Source: DASVWZ01 sp963708575 (lineage in GTDB: Bacteria > Acidobacteriota > Terriglobia > Terriglobales > Acidobacteriaceae). Taken from it: a stretch of DNA of 64,000 bases. Positions within the stretch are counted from its first letter, which is position 1, and the number at the start of each line of letters is the position of its first letter. Under the pieces are notes generated by a model that was not told the DNA's origin, did not search any database, and was given only the letters and a program-made list of their open reading frames with translations. Both the position numbers and the translations under genes were made by a program. The DNA is taken from assembly GCA_963708575.1 (NCBI GenBank), contig CAVPTB010000006.1, positions 124,001 to 188,000 on the forward strand. Reading direction: 5' to 3'. Below, in pieces: positions 9,042-17,502 of the stretch.

Positions 9042-9635
9042 ATGTCAGGCAAATGGAACAATTCGAGCGGGCGAATGGCAACCGCCGTGATTCCGGGCGT
9101 CCACACGAATGGAGAAGGGCAGGTGCTGCACGCGCCAGTGCTGGTGCTCAATGCGTCGTATGAGCCGATCAATGTCTGCGCCGCGCGGCGCGCCATCATT
9201 CTCGTGCTGAAGGGCGTGGCTATGACCGAAGAAGAGAATGGCCACTTTCTCCACGCCGCCCGAGTTGCAATGCGTTTGCCTTCGGTGATTCGACTGCTGG
9301 AGTATCGCCGGATCCCGCACCAGACGCGGGCGCTGTCCCGCAAGAACATTCTGCTACGCGATCGAAACACCTGCCAGTACTGCGGCGAGATTCTGGCTTC
9401 GGGAGAGCTTACCCTTGATCACGTGATTCCGCGTTCCCGCGGTGGCGCTTCGACCTGGGAGAATCTGGTAGCGTGCTGTCACTACTGCAACCGGCGGAAG
9501 GGCAATCAAATGCCGGTCGAGGCAGGAATGAAACTGATGCGCGAACCACGAGCTTTCAATTTGCACACCAGCCGCCACATCATGCGCCTAATGGGGCGCT
9601 CGGACGACAAGTGGCGGAAGTATCTTTTCTATTAA
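9042..9635 (+). CDS. HNH endonuclease-domain protein
   Basis: About 197 residues. An N-terminal domain LVLNASYEPINVCAARRAI...LVLKG precedes an HNH/McrA-type nuclease: CQYCG, then LTLDHVIPRSRGG, WENLVACCHYCNRRKG. The paired CxxC motifs should hold a structural zinc and the DHV histidine the catalytic site. This two-part architecture is widespread in bacteria with no assigned role; homing or phage functions are not implied. ATG 9042 lies five bases after the ComF stop, suggesting translational coupling; ATG 9075 is an alternative. It converges on the LolA-like gene. Confidence 0.88.
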   Translation: MSGKWNNSSGRMATAVIPGVHTNGEGQVLHAPVLVLNASYEPINVCAARRAIILVLKGVAMTEEENGHFLHAARVAMRLPSVIRLLEYRRIPHQTRALSRKNILLRDRNTCQYCGEILASGELTLDHVIPRSRGGASTWENLVACCHYCNRRKGNQMPVEAGMKLMREPRAFNLHTSRHIMRLMGRSDDKWRKYLFY

Positions 9636-9696
9636 GTGTCGGGTTTCAAGTTGGAGTTAGCGCCGCAGCGCTCAAACGTGAAATCCGAAAATTTCC

Positions 9697-10533
9697 TTAC
9701 TTCTGCGGAGCCGGTGGTTTCGCCTGCGTTCCAGCATCAGGAGTCTTTTCGACATCCTTCCCGTCGTAGGTGATCTTCACCTTTGATCCGAACTTTTTAT
9801 AATTCTCGTACTTCACAATCTCGCGGATGCGCACGCCACCGGTGGAAAAATTGAGGGTGTCGTCGGCGCGTGTGTAGGTGGGAAACCAGTATTTGCCATC
9901 GATCTGTTCGCGCCAGGTAGTGAACTTGGGAAATAGATTCTCGTTGTCCTTCTTTTTCTTGATGTCCGGAACCGTTTTTCCGTAGGTCTTCACGATCTGG
10001 AAGTCGTGGTCGTCGACCCAAATCCTGCCTTGAAAATAACGCTTCTTGCCCTCAATCTGCTTGGGAGCCACGTCGAATACAAAGCAATGCAATTCATCTT
10101 CCTGCTGCTGCCCGACATAGAGAATGCTGTACTCGTTAGCATCATCACTGGTGAGGACGAAAGGCAGGCGGTTCTCGATGTCGTCCATATCTTCCTGGGT
10201 CATCATGATGCGCTGCAAGGTGGCTTGCGGAGCGAAGACGACGCTCTTCAGTTTCTTGCCGTCGTTGTCGAAGGTGACGTCGAAAACTTCCTGGTATTCA
10301 CCGTCAACGGTGTCGCCGTCCAGGGTTTGGACCTTCACCGTTTGCCGGTAGGTGTACTGGTCGCGAGCGTCTTTGAATTCTTTTTCTTTGGCGGCAAATT
10401 GCTGGATGATCTGCTCGGGAGTCACGCCCTTGGGCTGAGCGGTGTCGAGCGGGCCCTCGTCGGCGAAAGCCGTATATCCAGACAGTGCGGCCAATAGCGC
10501 AGTGGCGGCGAGCAGAGACGCGACACGCTTCAT
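9697..10533 (-). CDS. Secreted LolA-like (outer-membrane lipoprotein-sorting type) protein
   Basis: A 278-residue exported protein of unknown role. MKRVASLLAATALLAALSG is a signal peptide, followed by a region rich in beta strand. YTYRQTVKVQTLD, FDVAPKQIEGKKRYFQGRIW, VDDHDFQIVKTYGK and WFPTYTRADDTLNF resemble LolA/LolB-like half-barrels found in many acidobacterial periplasmic proteins. The second ATG (10533) is chosen over 10539 because GGAG sits eight bases before it. The C-terminus is a short Pro/Ala tail. Possible role in lipid or lipoprotein handling is inferred from the fold only. Confidence 0.7.
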   Translation of the reverse strand: MKRVASLLAATALLAALSGYTAFADEGPLDTAQPKGVTPEQIIQQFAAKEKEFKDARDQYTYRQTVKVQTLDGDTVDGEYQEVFDVTFDNDGKKLKSVVFAPQATLQRIMMTQEDMDDIENRLPFVLTSDDANEYSILYVGQQQEDELHCFVFDVAPKQIEGKKRYFQGRIWVDDHDFQIVKTYGKTVPDIKKKKDNENLFPKFTTWREQIDGKYWFPTYTRADDTLNFSTGGVRIREIVKYENYKKFGSKVKITYDGKDVEKTPDAGTQAKPPAPQK

Positions 10534-10753
10534 TTGCATAGCTCCAGTTTAGCGAAATCTTGGCGGAATTGTTGGGCCGACCGCAAGCAACGAGACTTAG
10601 CACGCTGCAATCCTAGGTATCCAAGCCCCCAAATTGGCAGTGACAATGACTTAGATCGTGTTCGTATGACGTAGGTTGCCGGGAATTCGACGCGCGAGCC
10701 TGACGAAACCCGGGAAAGGCGAAGCCGACGTTGTAAGATTACGGACTGAGATC

Positions 10754-12016
10754 ATGCCTAATTCGCCCCGAGCCGACAGTTCGGTGATACGGTCCGCCCT
10801 GCAGCAGGAAACCACCCGGATTGCCGGCCTTCCCGAAGTTCGCGCGGCGCTGGCCTGGTGCCGGGCGCATGAAGCTGAGCTGGCGAACTGGCAGACGGAA
10901 ATGGCCAAAATCGCGGCTCCTCCCTTTGGCGAGGGACCTCGCGGGGAATGGCTGAAGGAGCAGTTCGAGAAGCTGGGGCTGCAGGACGTCCATCATGACG
11001 AGGTAGGAAACGTCTTTGGAGTACGGAGCGCTCCGGGGGAACACTACGTGATGTTGAGCGCTCATATCGACACAGTATTTCCGGCTGGGACGCCATTGAA
11101 TATCCGCCGTCAGGGTACCCGGATCTACGGTCCGGGAGTTTCGGACAATGGCGCCGGTGTAACCGCACTGCTGGCGATTGCGGCCGCCATGCGGTCGGCC
11201 AAGTTGTCGTTCGACCTGCCAATTCTGTTCGTGGGGAATGTGGGCGAGGAAGGTGAAGGCGATCTACGCGGCATGCGGTCGATATTCGCCAATCCGCGAT
11301 GGCAGGACACCATTCGGTACAGCCTGGTTTTGGACGGCGCTGGCGCCGACACAATCGTGGCTGAAGCGTTGGGAAGCCGCCGTTTCGAGGTGATCGTGCG
11401 CGGGCCAGGGGGCCACTCCTGGAGCGATTTTGGCGCACCGAATCCGATTCTTGTGTTGGCGCGGGCCATTGAGTCCTTTACCAGGACGCCGGTGCCGACC
11501 GCCCCAAAGACTACTTTTAATGTGGGTGTGATTCGCGGGGGAACTTCGGTGAATTCCATCCCCGAGTCGGCTAGTATGCGGATCGACATTCGTTCAACTT
11601 CCATGACCGAGATGGAGCGCCTGGAGATCTCGCTGCGGAATGAACTCGAGCGCGCCGTAGAGCGGGAGGCTCAGTCCAGCGAACGCCGCACGGGAGCGAG
11701 TCGACGACCGGGAAGTCTCAGCTTTGAAGTGGTGGCGATTGGGAACCGTCCGGCGGGAGAACTGGACTCGAAGGCACGAATGTTGCAGGTCATCCGGGCG
11801 GTGGACGCGCACCTCGGCAACGCGGCCCAGATCCAGCGAGCGTCGACAGACGCCAACATCCCGTTGTCGTTGGGCAAGGAAGCGATCGCGATTGGCGGTG
11901 GCGGCGTAGGCGGAGGCGCTCATACCTTGCAGGAGTGGTTCGATAGCAGCGGGCGAGACGTGGGACTAAAACGAATACTGCTGGTTCTTGGGTTACTGGC
12001 AGGAACGCCGGAATAG
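10754..12016 (+). CDS. M20/M25/M40-family metallopeptidase
   Basis: A 420-residue cytoplasmic-type peptidase. The di-zinc site is visible: SAHIDTVF (metal His and catalytic Asp), GVSDNGAGV (bridging Asp) and NVGEEGEGDLRG (catalytic Glu and metal Glu); RGPGGHSWSDFG opens the dimerisation domain and GGGVGGGAHTLQEW holds the final His ligand. Relatives hydrolyse di- or tripeptides or acyl amino acids. An upstream TTG at 10676 is open, but the ATG at 10754 fits family length better. The 3' end stops three bases before the convergent TonB gene's stop, leaving no room for terminators. Confidence 0.88.
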   Translation: MPNSPRADSSVIRSALQQETTRIAGLPEVRAALAWCRAHEAELANWQTEMAKIAAPPFGEGPRGEWLKEQFEKLGLQDVHHDEVGNVFGVRSAPGEHYVMLSAHIDTVFPAGTPLNIRRQGTRIYGPGVSDNGAGVTALLAIAAAMRSAKLSFDLPILFVGNVGEEGEGDLRGMRSIFANPRWQDTIRYSLVLDGAGADTIVAEALGSRRFEVIVRGPGGHSWSDFGAPNPILVLARAIESFTRTPVPTAPKTTFNVGVIRGGTSVNSIPESASMRIDIRSTSMTEMERLEISLRNELERAVEREAQSSERRTGASRRPGSLSFEVVAIGNRPAGELDSKARMLQVIRAVDAHLGNAAQIQRASTDANIPLSLGKEAIAIGGGGVGGGAHTLQEWFDSSGRDVGLKRILLVLGLLAGTPE

Positions 12017-12018
12017 GT

Positions 12019-13677
12019 TCAGAATCCGGACCGTTTCATTGGGCGGAAGGGAATCATCACCACAGCCTGCAGAGCAGTGGGTGCACCGTTCTTTAGCGCG
12101 GGACGAAATTTCCAGCGAGAGAGCGCATCACTAGCATACTGATCGAGTCGCTCATCTGCGGTGCTGAGAATGTGAACATCGCCGACGCTGCCATCAATGC
12201 GAATCTCGGCAGACAATGTCACAATGCCTTGGACATTTTGCCGCATCAGTTCCAAGGGATAGCCGGGGCTGACTTCCTGAGTAGCCACGGGCGCGATGAG
12301 TTCGCCTTTGTCCAACGGGTTCTCGTTCAATTCAGCGAAATGCATGACCCAGCTTCCTCCGGCGGAATTCAAGTTCGGCGTATTCAGGGTCATGGAATAC
12401 AATCGGCGATCGCCGAAGACTTTGCGCTCGAGCTCGGTGGGTGCGTTAGCGAGGCCATTCGAAGGAGGCGGGGTGGCACTGACGCGCGGAGACCTGGCGT
12501 CGGCGACGAGACGAGGGGTTTCGGAGAACTTCGATTTGCCGTTGCCGGCGACGTTGGTGGTGCTGGCTGGAGCGGCTCCGACGAGAAGACCCGGAGGAAT
12601 ATCTTTGCTGTTGGCGCCGGGTCCGACGGAGTTCCCGGCTGGGCCGGCACCGCGAATATCCGGCGTGCCCGAGGCTGCGGGCTTTCCTTGTGGTGTCGCT
12701 GCGAATGTGCCCCGGCGGTTGCCCGAAGCTGGGTCCACCGGTCCGGCAGGCTGAGCAGGATGAAGATTCAGTGCGATCATGCGCCCGCCCGAGGTCGCAG
12801 GCGCGCCAGCACTTGGCATGGATGGAGGAGGAGGCACGACGGCTTGCGCGGTCGTGAGGCGGCCACGCGAATGAGCAAGCTGTTCGTCCATAGGCAATGT
12901 TGGCGACGGCGCCACAACTTCGCTCGGTGCGATGTTTATATCGCTGAGGCGTTTGGTTTCGGAGGCCTTTAGCACAGGCGGTGGTGCTACCACAGCTTCG
13001 TGGACGGATAGGGCAGAGCGAAATTGTTTTTCCGCAACTTCAGGTGCAGGTGCGACGACCGGGACTGCGGTCTCCGGAAGTTTAGGAGTTCGCATGGAAC
13101 TCGAGGTGGCCGTTAGAGGGATGCTTGGGGCCACACGACTCCATTCGACCATGTTCGGTAACGGCACATCGTGGTCGAGTTTCAACTGTGGAGGAGTCAC
13201 GACGGTCTGCTGGCGGTTGTCAGCCTCAGGCGGCACGGAGATGACAGGTTGGGCGGCAAGCGCAGGTTCACCTTTCTGCGTGACCCGGGCTTGGGAGTGG
13301 CCGGTGTTGAGCGGCGGCAGGTATTCCGGCGCTTCGTAATAAACGACATCCGAACTATGAAAGACCGGCTGCTCCACGAGATGCGATCGTTCTGGCCAAA
13401 GGCGCGCCCCGCCCCACAAGGCCAGAATGGCTGCTGCGTGGAAGACTGCCGATTCCAGAAACCTGCCCCAGGGAAGTCGGGATTTGACGAAGACGTCGGG
13501 CCAGAACTGGCCGGGCACGATGGATGCTCCGAGCGCATCATGCGGAGTTCGGCGGAAAAGGGCGGTGGCATTTTCGAAAAAAGTGGCGGGACGGTTTTCG
13601 AGCGTCACCAGGAGCCGCGGCGGAGCCGGAGACTGGGGTAGAGCCGCGGAATCGATAACGCCAGAACCTTTCTTCAT
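12019..13677 (-). CDS. TonB-type energy transducer with long Pro/Ala-rich linker
   Basis: A 552-residue protein. About 80 cytoplasmic residues precede a single helix (FLESAVFHAAAILALWGG, about 80-97). A long Pro/Ala/Val-rich linker spans roughly residues 115-420. The C-terminal 85 residues match the TonB C-terminal fold: SPGYPLELMRQNVQGIVTLS, then ASDALSRWKFRPALKNG. TonB proteins transmit proton-motive energy to outer-membrane receptors such as the one at 60761-64000. No ExbB/ExbD genes are adjacent. The cytoplasmic extension is longer than in classical TonB, which suggests a regulatory input. Confidence 0.8.
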   Translation of the reverse strand: MKKGSGVIDSAALPQSPAPPRLLVTLENRPATFFENATALFRRTPHDALGASIVPGQFWPDVFVKSRLPWGRFLESAVFHAAAILALWGGARLWPERSHLVEQPVFHSSDVVYYEAPEYLPPLNTGHSQARVTQKGEPALAAQPVISVPPEADNRQQTVVTPPQLKLDHDVPLPNMVEWSRVAPSIPLTATSSSMRTPKLPETAVPVVAPAPEVAEKQFRSALSVHEAVVAPPPVLKASETKRLSDINIAPSEVVAPSPTLPMDEQLAHSRGRLTTAQAVVPPPPSMPSAGAPATSGGRMIALNLHPAQPAGPVDPASGNRRGTFAATPQGKPAASGTPDIRGAGPAGNSVGPGANSKDIPPGLLVGAAPASTTNVAGNGKSKFSETPRLVADARSPRVSATPPPSNGLANAPTELERKVFGDRRLYSMTLNTPNLNSAGGSWVMHFAELNENPLDKGELIAPVATQEVSPGYPLELMRQNVQGIVTLSAEIRIDGSVGDVHILSTADERLDQYASDALSRWKFRPALKNGAPTALQAVVMIPFRPMKRSGF

Positions 13678-13777
13678 GAAGGTGTCACAGTGGGAAGTGA
13701 CCTATTATAGCCGCCGGTTGCCGACTTTCCCCCATTCTGCAGTTCCTGCGTCACAGGTTCCATGCTCTAATATTGGG

Positions 13778-14269
13778 ATGAAAGTGGTAGTGCTTTTGGC
13801 TGCTTTGCCGTTTTTTTGCTGTTCAATGTGGGCTCAAACCGCATCTCCCAATGCCGGATCCGCTAAGACGCCGGAAGACGTGTCGGGAATGTACAGCTTC
13901 TTGCGCGAAGGGGAGTTCCTCCAGTTGACCGTCGAAGACGGGGGTGTTGTCACGGGATTCATTTCCCGTTACGGCGATTCAGACAGCGACCGGGGTGCGT
14001 TCCTGAACCAGTTCTTCAAGAGTGGAACCTTGACCGGGGCAAAGCTCGCCTTCACCACTGAAGTAGTCCACGCAGTTTCATTCGAATTTAAGGGCACGGT
14101 CGAACGAAGCGATGGAAAGAATGCGGGAGACGAGGGATATCACGTCCTACGCGGCACATTGACCGAGAGCCGTACCGAAGCAGACAAGAAGACTTCTCAA
14201 AAGCAGCGCGACGTTCTTTTGAAATCGTTCCCTCACGATTTGGAAGGCACACCAACTCCCAGAGACTGA
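13778..14269 (+). CDS. Small secreted protein of unknown function
   Basis: A 163-residue protein with a clear signal peptide (MKVVVLLAALPFFCCSMWAQ) followed by a compact domain with GMYSFLREGEFLQLTVEDGG and TGFISRYGDSDSDRG and a Lys-rich C-terminus. An upstream in-frame ORF exists, but only the ATG at 13778 gives the signal peptide. I recognise no family beyond similarity to hypothetical acidobacterial proteins. It is divergent from the TonB gene (about 100 bases) and nearly touches the convergent small zinc-ribbon gene. Confidence 0.7.
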   Translation: MKVVVLLAALPFFCCSMWAQTASPNAGSAKTPEDVSGMYSFLREGEFLQLTVEDGGVVTGFISRYGDSDSDRGAFLNQFFKSGTLTGAKLAFTTEVVHAVSFEFKGTVERSDGKNAGDEGYHVLRGTLTESRTEADKKTSQKQRDVLLKSFPHDLEGTPTPRD

Positions 14270-14274
14270 CGGTG

Positions 14275-14541
14275 TCACGCAACCTGCCGCTGATCGGTTT
14301 CCATGGTCGCGGATTCAGGATTTCCAGCCAACAGTTGAAGCCGAAGCAGACGGGTACTTACGACGCCATTCTCCAAAACCATCTTGTAAACCTGAGAGCA
14401 CCGATCGCAGAGCCAAAAGTTCTCGACCTTATGATGGCTATTCCCGGCACGATCAAGTGGCATTCGGACCTTATAGATTCGGCCCTGGTGGAGATAGCGA
14501 AACCGTGCGAAGCACGTCGGATTCGCACATTTGGAGAGCAC
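14275..14541 (-). CDS. Small zinc-ribbon-like hypothetical protein
   Basis: An 88-residue protein beginning MLSKCANPTC, with Cys5/Cys10 and a later CDRC motif, so four cysteines are placed for one zinc ion. FRYLHQGRIYKV and ENFWLCDRCS recall a small family I associate with acidobacterial genomes, of unknown role. The GTG start is supported by GGAGG six bases upstream. The next gene upstream (14649-15038) is on the same strand about 110 bases away and is also small and cysteine-bearing. Confidence 0.7.
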   Translation of the reverse strand: MLSKCANPTCFARFRYLHQGRIYKVRMPLDRAGNSHHKVENFWLCDRCSQVYKMVLENGVVSTRLLRLQLLAGNPESATMETDQRQVA

Positions 14542-14648
14542 AAGAAACCTCCAGCCACACTCGATCGTTAATCTTTACCTGCTGTGTTGGTGATTATAGA
14601 ACCGCTGGGGAGGAAAGTCCGATTCAGGTTCCGAATCCTAAGCTGTTC

Positions 14649-15038
14649 TTAGACTCTGGCTTGCGTCTTTTCGGTCAAGGTACTATCTCGGTCGATTCTT
14701 TGGATGGTTTCACGCAACCACTCCCTGACAGCTTCCTCCAACTCTCCCTGAGTGTGCTGACGCTCCATGGTGTAAATGGTTTCACCATTCGCATTAAGAG
14801 GGATGTGATGACAAGGCACCTCTTCGCGCAAGGATTTGAGGGGCACGAAATCGGTGAGAATGCATTCGCTACAGGGCCGGGTCCGCGAGGGGTCGTCGCG
14901 GTTGATACAAGACGGTGAGTGCTGGAAGACTGAAGTCGGCTTCCAGGGCGTGCGAATCGAGCGGCCATAGCCGCCTTGCTCAAGAAAACTGAGTTCACTT
15001 CTCAGCACGTCCAGAATCTCGCGTTTGTCGTTTGACAT
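14649..15038 (-). CDS. Hypothetical protein with a CSEC motif
   Basis: A 129-residue soluble protein: MSNDKREILDVLRSELSFLE, GGYGRSIRTPWKPTSVFQ, then a cysteine cluster (PSCINRD, RPCSEC) and a His pair (CHHIPLN), ending in an amphipathic helix (LEEAVREWLRETIQRI). A GGGAGG five bases before the ATG confirms the start. I recognise it as a conserved acidobacterial hypothetical protein but know no function. The cysteine/histidine spacing suggests metal binding. It lies in tandem with the zinc-ribbon gene downstream. Confidence 0.7.
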   Translation of the reverse strand: MSNDKREILDVLRSELSFLEQGGYGRSIRTPWKPTSVFQHSPSCINRDDPSRTRPCSECILTDFVPLKSLREEVPCHHIPLNANGETIYTMERQHTQGELEEAVREWLRETIQRIDRDSTLTEKTQARV

Positions 15039-15121
15039 GGAATACCTCCCAGCCGGGTCCGGAGCGGAGCCATCCCAGCCAGCATTCCAGTTAGTTTCCT
15101 TCGGCGATGCACCATGGTGCG

Positions 15122-15157
15122 GTGACTGTTCTCACTAAGGCGAGTGAGATCAGTCAC
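15122..15157. repeat. Interrupted palindrome upstream of the OsmC-like gene
   Basis: GTGACTG (15122-15128) pairs with CAGTCAC (15151-15157), and inside it CTCACT pairs with AGTGAG around a six-base loop. It gives a 13-base-pair hairpin with one two-base bulge. It sits about 95 bases before the OsmC start and 85 before the divergent gene start, so it could be an operator or an RNA structure. Confidence 0.6.
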
Positions 15158-15252
15158 AAGAGGTCCACCTGATCTTGCCATCACGGCAGGCTGTGACCGA
15201 TTGCACAGCGCAGGTGGTTACGCCTTCGTAGCTTGAACTTAGGAGGCTTCTT

Positions 15253-15705
15253 ATGGAGAGCCGATATACCTATCACGCCAGCGCACAGTGGCACTTGCAC
15301 GACCGAAGTTTCGTTGAATTGGAGCACGGCGCCCCTCGGATCGTTCATTTCTCCGCGCCGCCAGAATTTGGTGGCGAGGCTGGAGTCTGGACGCCGGAGC
15401 ACTTTCTGCTGGCGTCCGTGGCCAGTTGCTTTATTGCCTCCTTCCGTGCGCTTGCTGCAGGATCCGAATTGGAGTTCCAGGGAATCGAAGTCGCAGTGGA
15501 GGGAATCCTCGAGAGAGATGCAGGTGGCTATCGCTTCACAACTGTGACCCTTCGACCGGTTGTTATTGTTTTCACCGAAAACGAAACTGAGCGCGCCCTA
15601 CGCCTTATCGAGAAGGCGGAGCGAATCTGTCTAATTACCCGCTCGCTGTCCAGCAAGATCGAGGTGGATCCCAAGGTGTTGAGCGAGAAGCCGGTAGGGG
15701 CCTAG
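15253..15705 (+). CDS. OsmC/Ohr-family protein
   Basis: A 150-residue protein with an OsmC fold: a N-terminal beta strand pair (YTYHASAQW), SAPPEFGGEAGVWTPEHFLLASVASCFIASFR with the peroxidatic Cys in ASC, and a second helix region ALRLIEKAERICLITRSLS with the second Cys (ICLITRS). OsmC/Ohr proteins reduce organic hydroperoxides using this cysteine pair. AGGAGG lies seven bases before the ATG. The preceding 200 bases hold a strong interrupted palindrome. The OsmC subfamily is clear; the physiological peroxide substrate is not. Confidence 0.88.
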   Translation: MESRYTYHASAQWHLHDRSFVELEHGAPRIVHFSAPPEFGGEAGVWTPEHFLLASVASCFIASFRALAAGSELEFQGIEVAVEGILERDAGGYRFTTVTLRPVVIVFTENETERALRLIEKAERICLITRSLSSKIEVDPKVLSEKPVGA

Positions 15706-15761
15706 GGTTCGGACGACCTTCAACTTGCATCCAATGTTGCTGGGCTTATGTCCCACCTGCG

Positions 15762-15791
15762 TTCACTGGGCAAGTCGTGTATAGGTATAAT
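15762..15791 (+). promoter_or_regulatory. Promoter of the htrA gene
   Basis: A perfect TATAAT (15786-15791) lies 18 bases after TTCACT (15762-15767). Transcription would start near 15798, leaving a leader of about 30 bases with GGAGG before the ATG at 15827. Confidence 0.65.
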
Positions 15792-15826
15792 GACATCGTA
15801 TTGAAACAATTGGAGGACGTGCAGAT

Positions 15827-17416
15827 ATGGATCCGCACACCAGCGGCCTTTTGAGACGTTTGAAAGCGAATCGGTTGGCCTACACACTGACGATCCTGGC
15901 CACCTTGACGGTCGGAATTCTAATTGGAACGGTAGTTTCAAATAGTGTCAAAGGGCAAGAGAGCAAAAAGGGTTCGGACGCGACTCCGCTGACCATCCCT
16001 TCGCCGCAACAGTTGTCGAGCCAGTTCGCACAGATCTCCAAGCAGTTGGAGCCGAGTGTCGTTAATATCAATACCGAATCGACTATCAAGAATCCACATC
16101 GCCGACGCGGCGCACCTGATCAGGGTGAAGGTGGTGGCGGCGGTGGCGGAGACGATCAGAGTCCGTTCGACGATTTCTTTGACCGCTTTTTCGGGGGCCA
16201 GCAAAATCAGGGACCAATTCGCGAACATTCGCTGGGATCTGGCGTGATTGTGGACGCGAAGGGTTACATTGTTACAAACCGGCACGTGGTAGAGAAAGCC
16301 GACCGAATCCGGGTCAAGCTCCAGGACGATCCGCCGGGTGTGTTGCACGAAGCCAAAGTGGTAGGAACGGACCAGGAAACTGACCTAGCGGTGATCAAGA
16401 TTGAATCTGAAAAGTCGTTACCCGTAGCCAAACTCGGAAACTCGGACAGCATGCAAGTGGGAGATTGGGTGCTGGCGGTAGGCAGCCCGTTTGGTTTGCA
16501 GGAGACAGTGACCGCAGGAATTGTTTCGGCGAAGGGCCGCAACATCGTTCCCGGCCGGCAATTCCAGTCATTCATTCAGACCGACGCTGCAATCAATCCG
16601 GGAAACTCGGGCGGTCCGCTGGTGAATATGGCGGGCGAAGTGATTGGCATAAATACCGCTATTCTGACCGACACCAACGCGTATGCAGGTGTCGGTTTCG
16701 CGTTGCCCTCTAGCACTGTAGTCCAGGTGTACAACCAACTGATTGGGCCGGAACACCGGGTAGCGCGTGGCTCCATCGGCGTCGAATTTGCTGCGCAGGA
16801 AAATCCTGCGATCGCGCGAGTGTACGGCGCGGGCAATGGTGGTGTGACGATCTCAAACGTCGTCGCTGGCAGTCCGGCCGAACAGGCTGGATTGAAGATC
16901 GGCGACACGATTACCTCAGTCGACGGTAAGAGCATTAAGAACGGTGACGAACTGGTGGCTGACATCGCCAGCAGAAAACCCGGCAGCAAGGTTGAACTCG
17001 GGCTTATCCGCAATGGCAAAAAGCAGGATGCCAGCGTGACGGTTGCCGATCGCGCGAAGCTATTCGCCGCCCGCTTGGGCGAAGATGAAGAGGGCGGAGC
17101 TGAGGCGACTCCCAAAGAGAGCAAGCTGGGGCTCACTGTCCACCCCATCACCAACGACATCGCCGACAAACTGGAGATCACGGCGGGCAAGGGAGTGATC
17201 GTTCAGGAGGTGAAGCCGGGGTCGTTCGCCGACGACATCGGGGTGAGCCGCGGAGACGTGATCCTCGAGATCAACAAACAGCCGGTAAATTCGGAAGACG
17301 ATTTTACGCGTATTTCCTCTTCGTTAAAGAGCGGCCAGGATGTGGTGTTCCTGGTTCGGCAAAGAGGCGCTGGCCGTCAGGATGGTACGATCTTCCTGGC
17401 CGGTACACTTCCGTAA
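15827..17416 (+). CDS. htrA: HtrA/DegP-type periplasmic serine protease with two PDZ domains
   Basis: A 529-residue Do-family protease. A membrane anchor or uncleaved signal lies at residues 17-35. The trypsin-like domain has the triad His153 (TNRHVV), Asp186 (QETDLAVIKI) and Ser261 (NPGNSGGPLV). A Gly-rich loop (about 100-125) precedes it, as in LA-loop regions. Two PDZ domains follow (about 320-410 and 430-520; GLKIGDTITSVDG and DIGVSRGDVILEINK). These proteases degrade or refold misfolded envelope proteins. GGAGG lies ten bases before the ATG. It is followed by a 12-base-pair hairpin and then the PG-binding protein gene. Confidence 0.94.
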   Translation: MDPHTSGLLRRLKANRLAYTLTILATLTVGILIGTVVSNSVKGQESKKGSDATPLTIPSPQQLSSQFAQISKQLEPSVVNINTESTIKNPHRRRGAPDQGEGGGGGGGDDQSPFDDFFDRFFGGQQNQGPIREHSLGSGVIVDAKGYIVTNRHVVEKADRIRVKLQDDPPGVLHEAKVVGTDQETDLAVIKIESEKSLPVAKLGNSDSMQVGDWVLAVGSPFGLQETVTAGIVSAKGRNIVPGRQFQSFIQTDAAINPGNSGGPLVNMAGEVIGINTAILTDTNAYAGVGFALPSSTVVQVYNQLIGPEHRVARGSIGVEFAAQENPAIARVYGAGNGGVTISNVVAGSPAEQAGLKIGDTITSVDGKSIKNGDELVADIASRKPGSKVELGLIRNGKKQDASVTVADRAKLFAARLGEDEEGGAEATPKESKLGLTVHPITNDIADKLEITAGKGVIVQEVKPGSFADDIGVSRGDVILEINKQPVNSEDDFTRISSSLKSGQDVVFLVRQRGAGRQDGTIFLAGTLP

Positions 17417-17437
17417 CCTTTCTATAAACCTTAGAGA

Positions 17438-17480
17438 CTGGCACTGAGTCCCGCAATCGCGGATCATTACTCAGTGCCAG
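17438..17480. repeat. Long perfect inverted repeat after htrA
   Basis: CTGGCACTGAGT (17438-17449) is the exact reverse complement of ACTCAGTGCCAG (17469-17480). The 19-base loop contains a smaller CCGC/GCGG hairpin. No U-run follows, so it may reduce read-through or stabilise htrA mRNA rather than terminate. Confidence 0.65.
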
Positions 17481-17502
17481 ACTTAGTTGTTGAGGTGAAA
17501 TT

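Noticed and set aside
13427..13777. N-terminal extension of the small secreted protein
   Set aside because: It overlaps the TonB gene on the other strand and would bury the signal peptide at 13778.
15002..15184. A 60-codon minus-strand ORF before the CSEC protein
   Set aside because: It overlaps the real start region and the palindrome, and has no conserved features.
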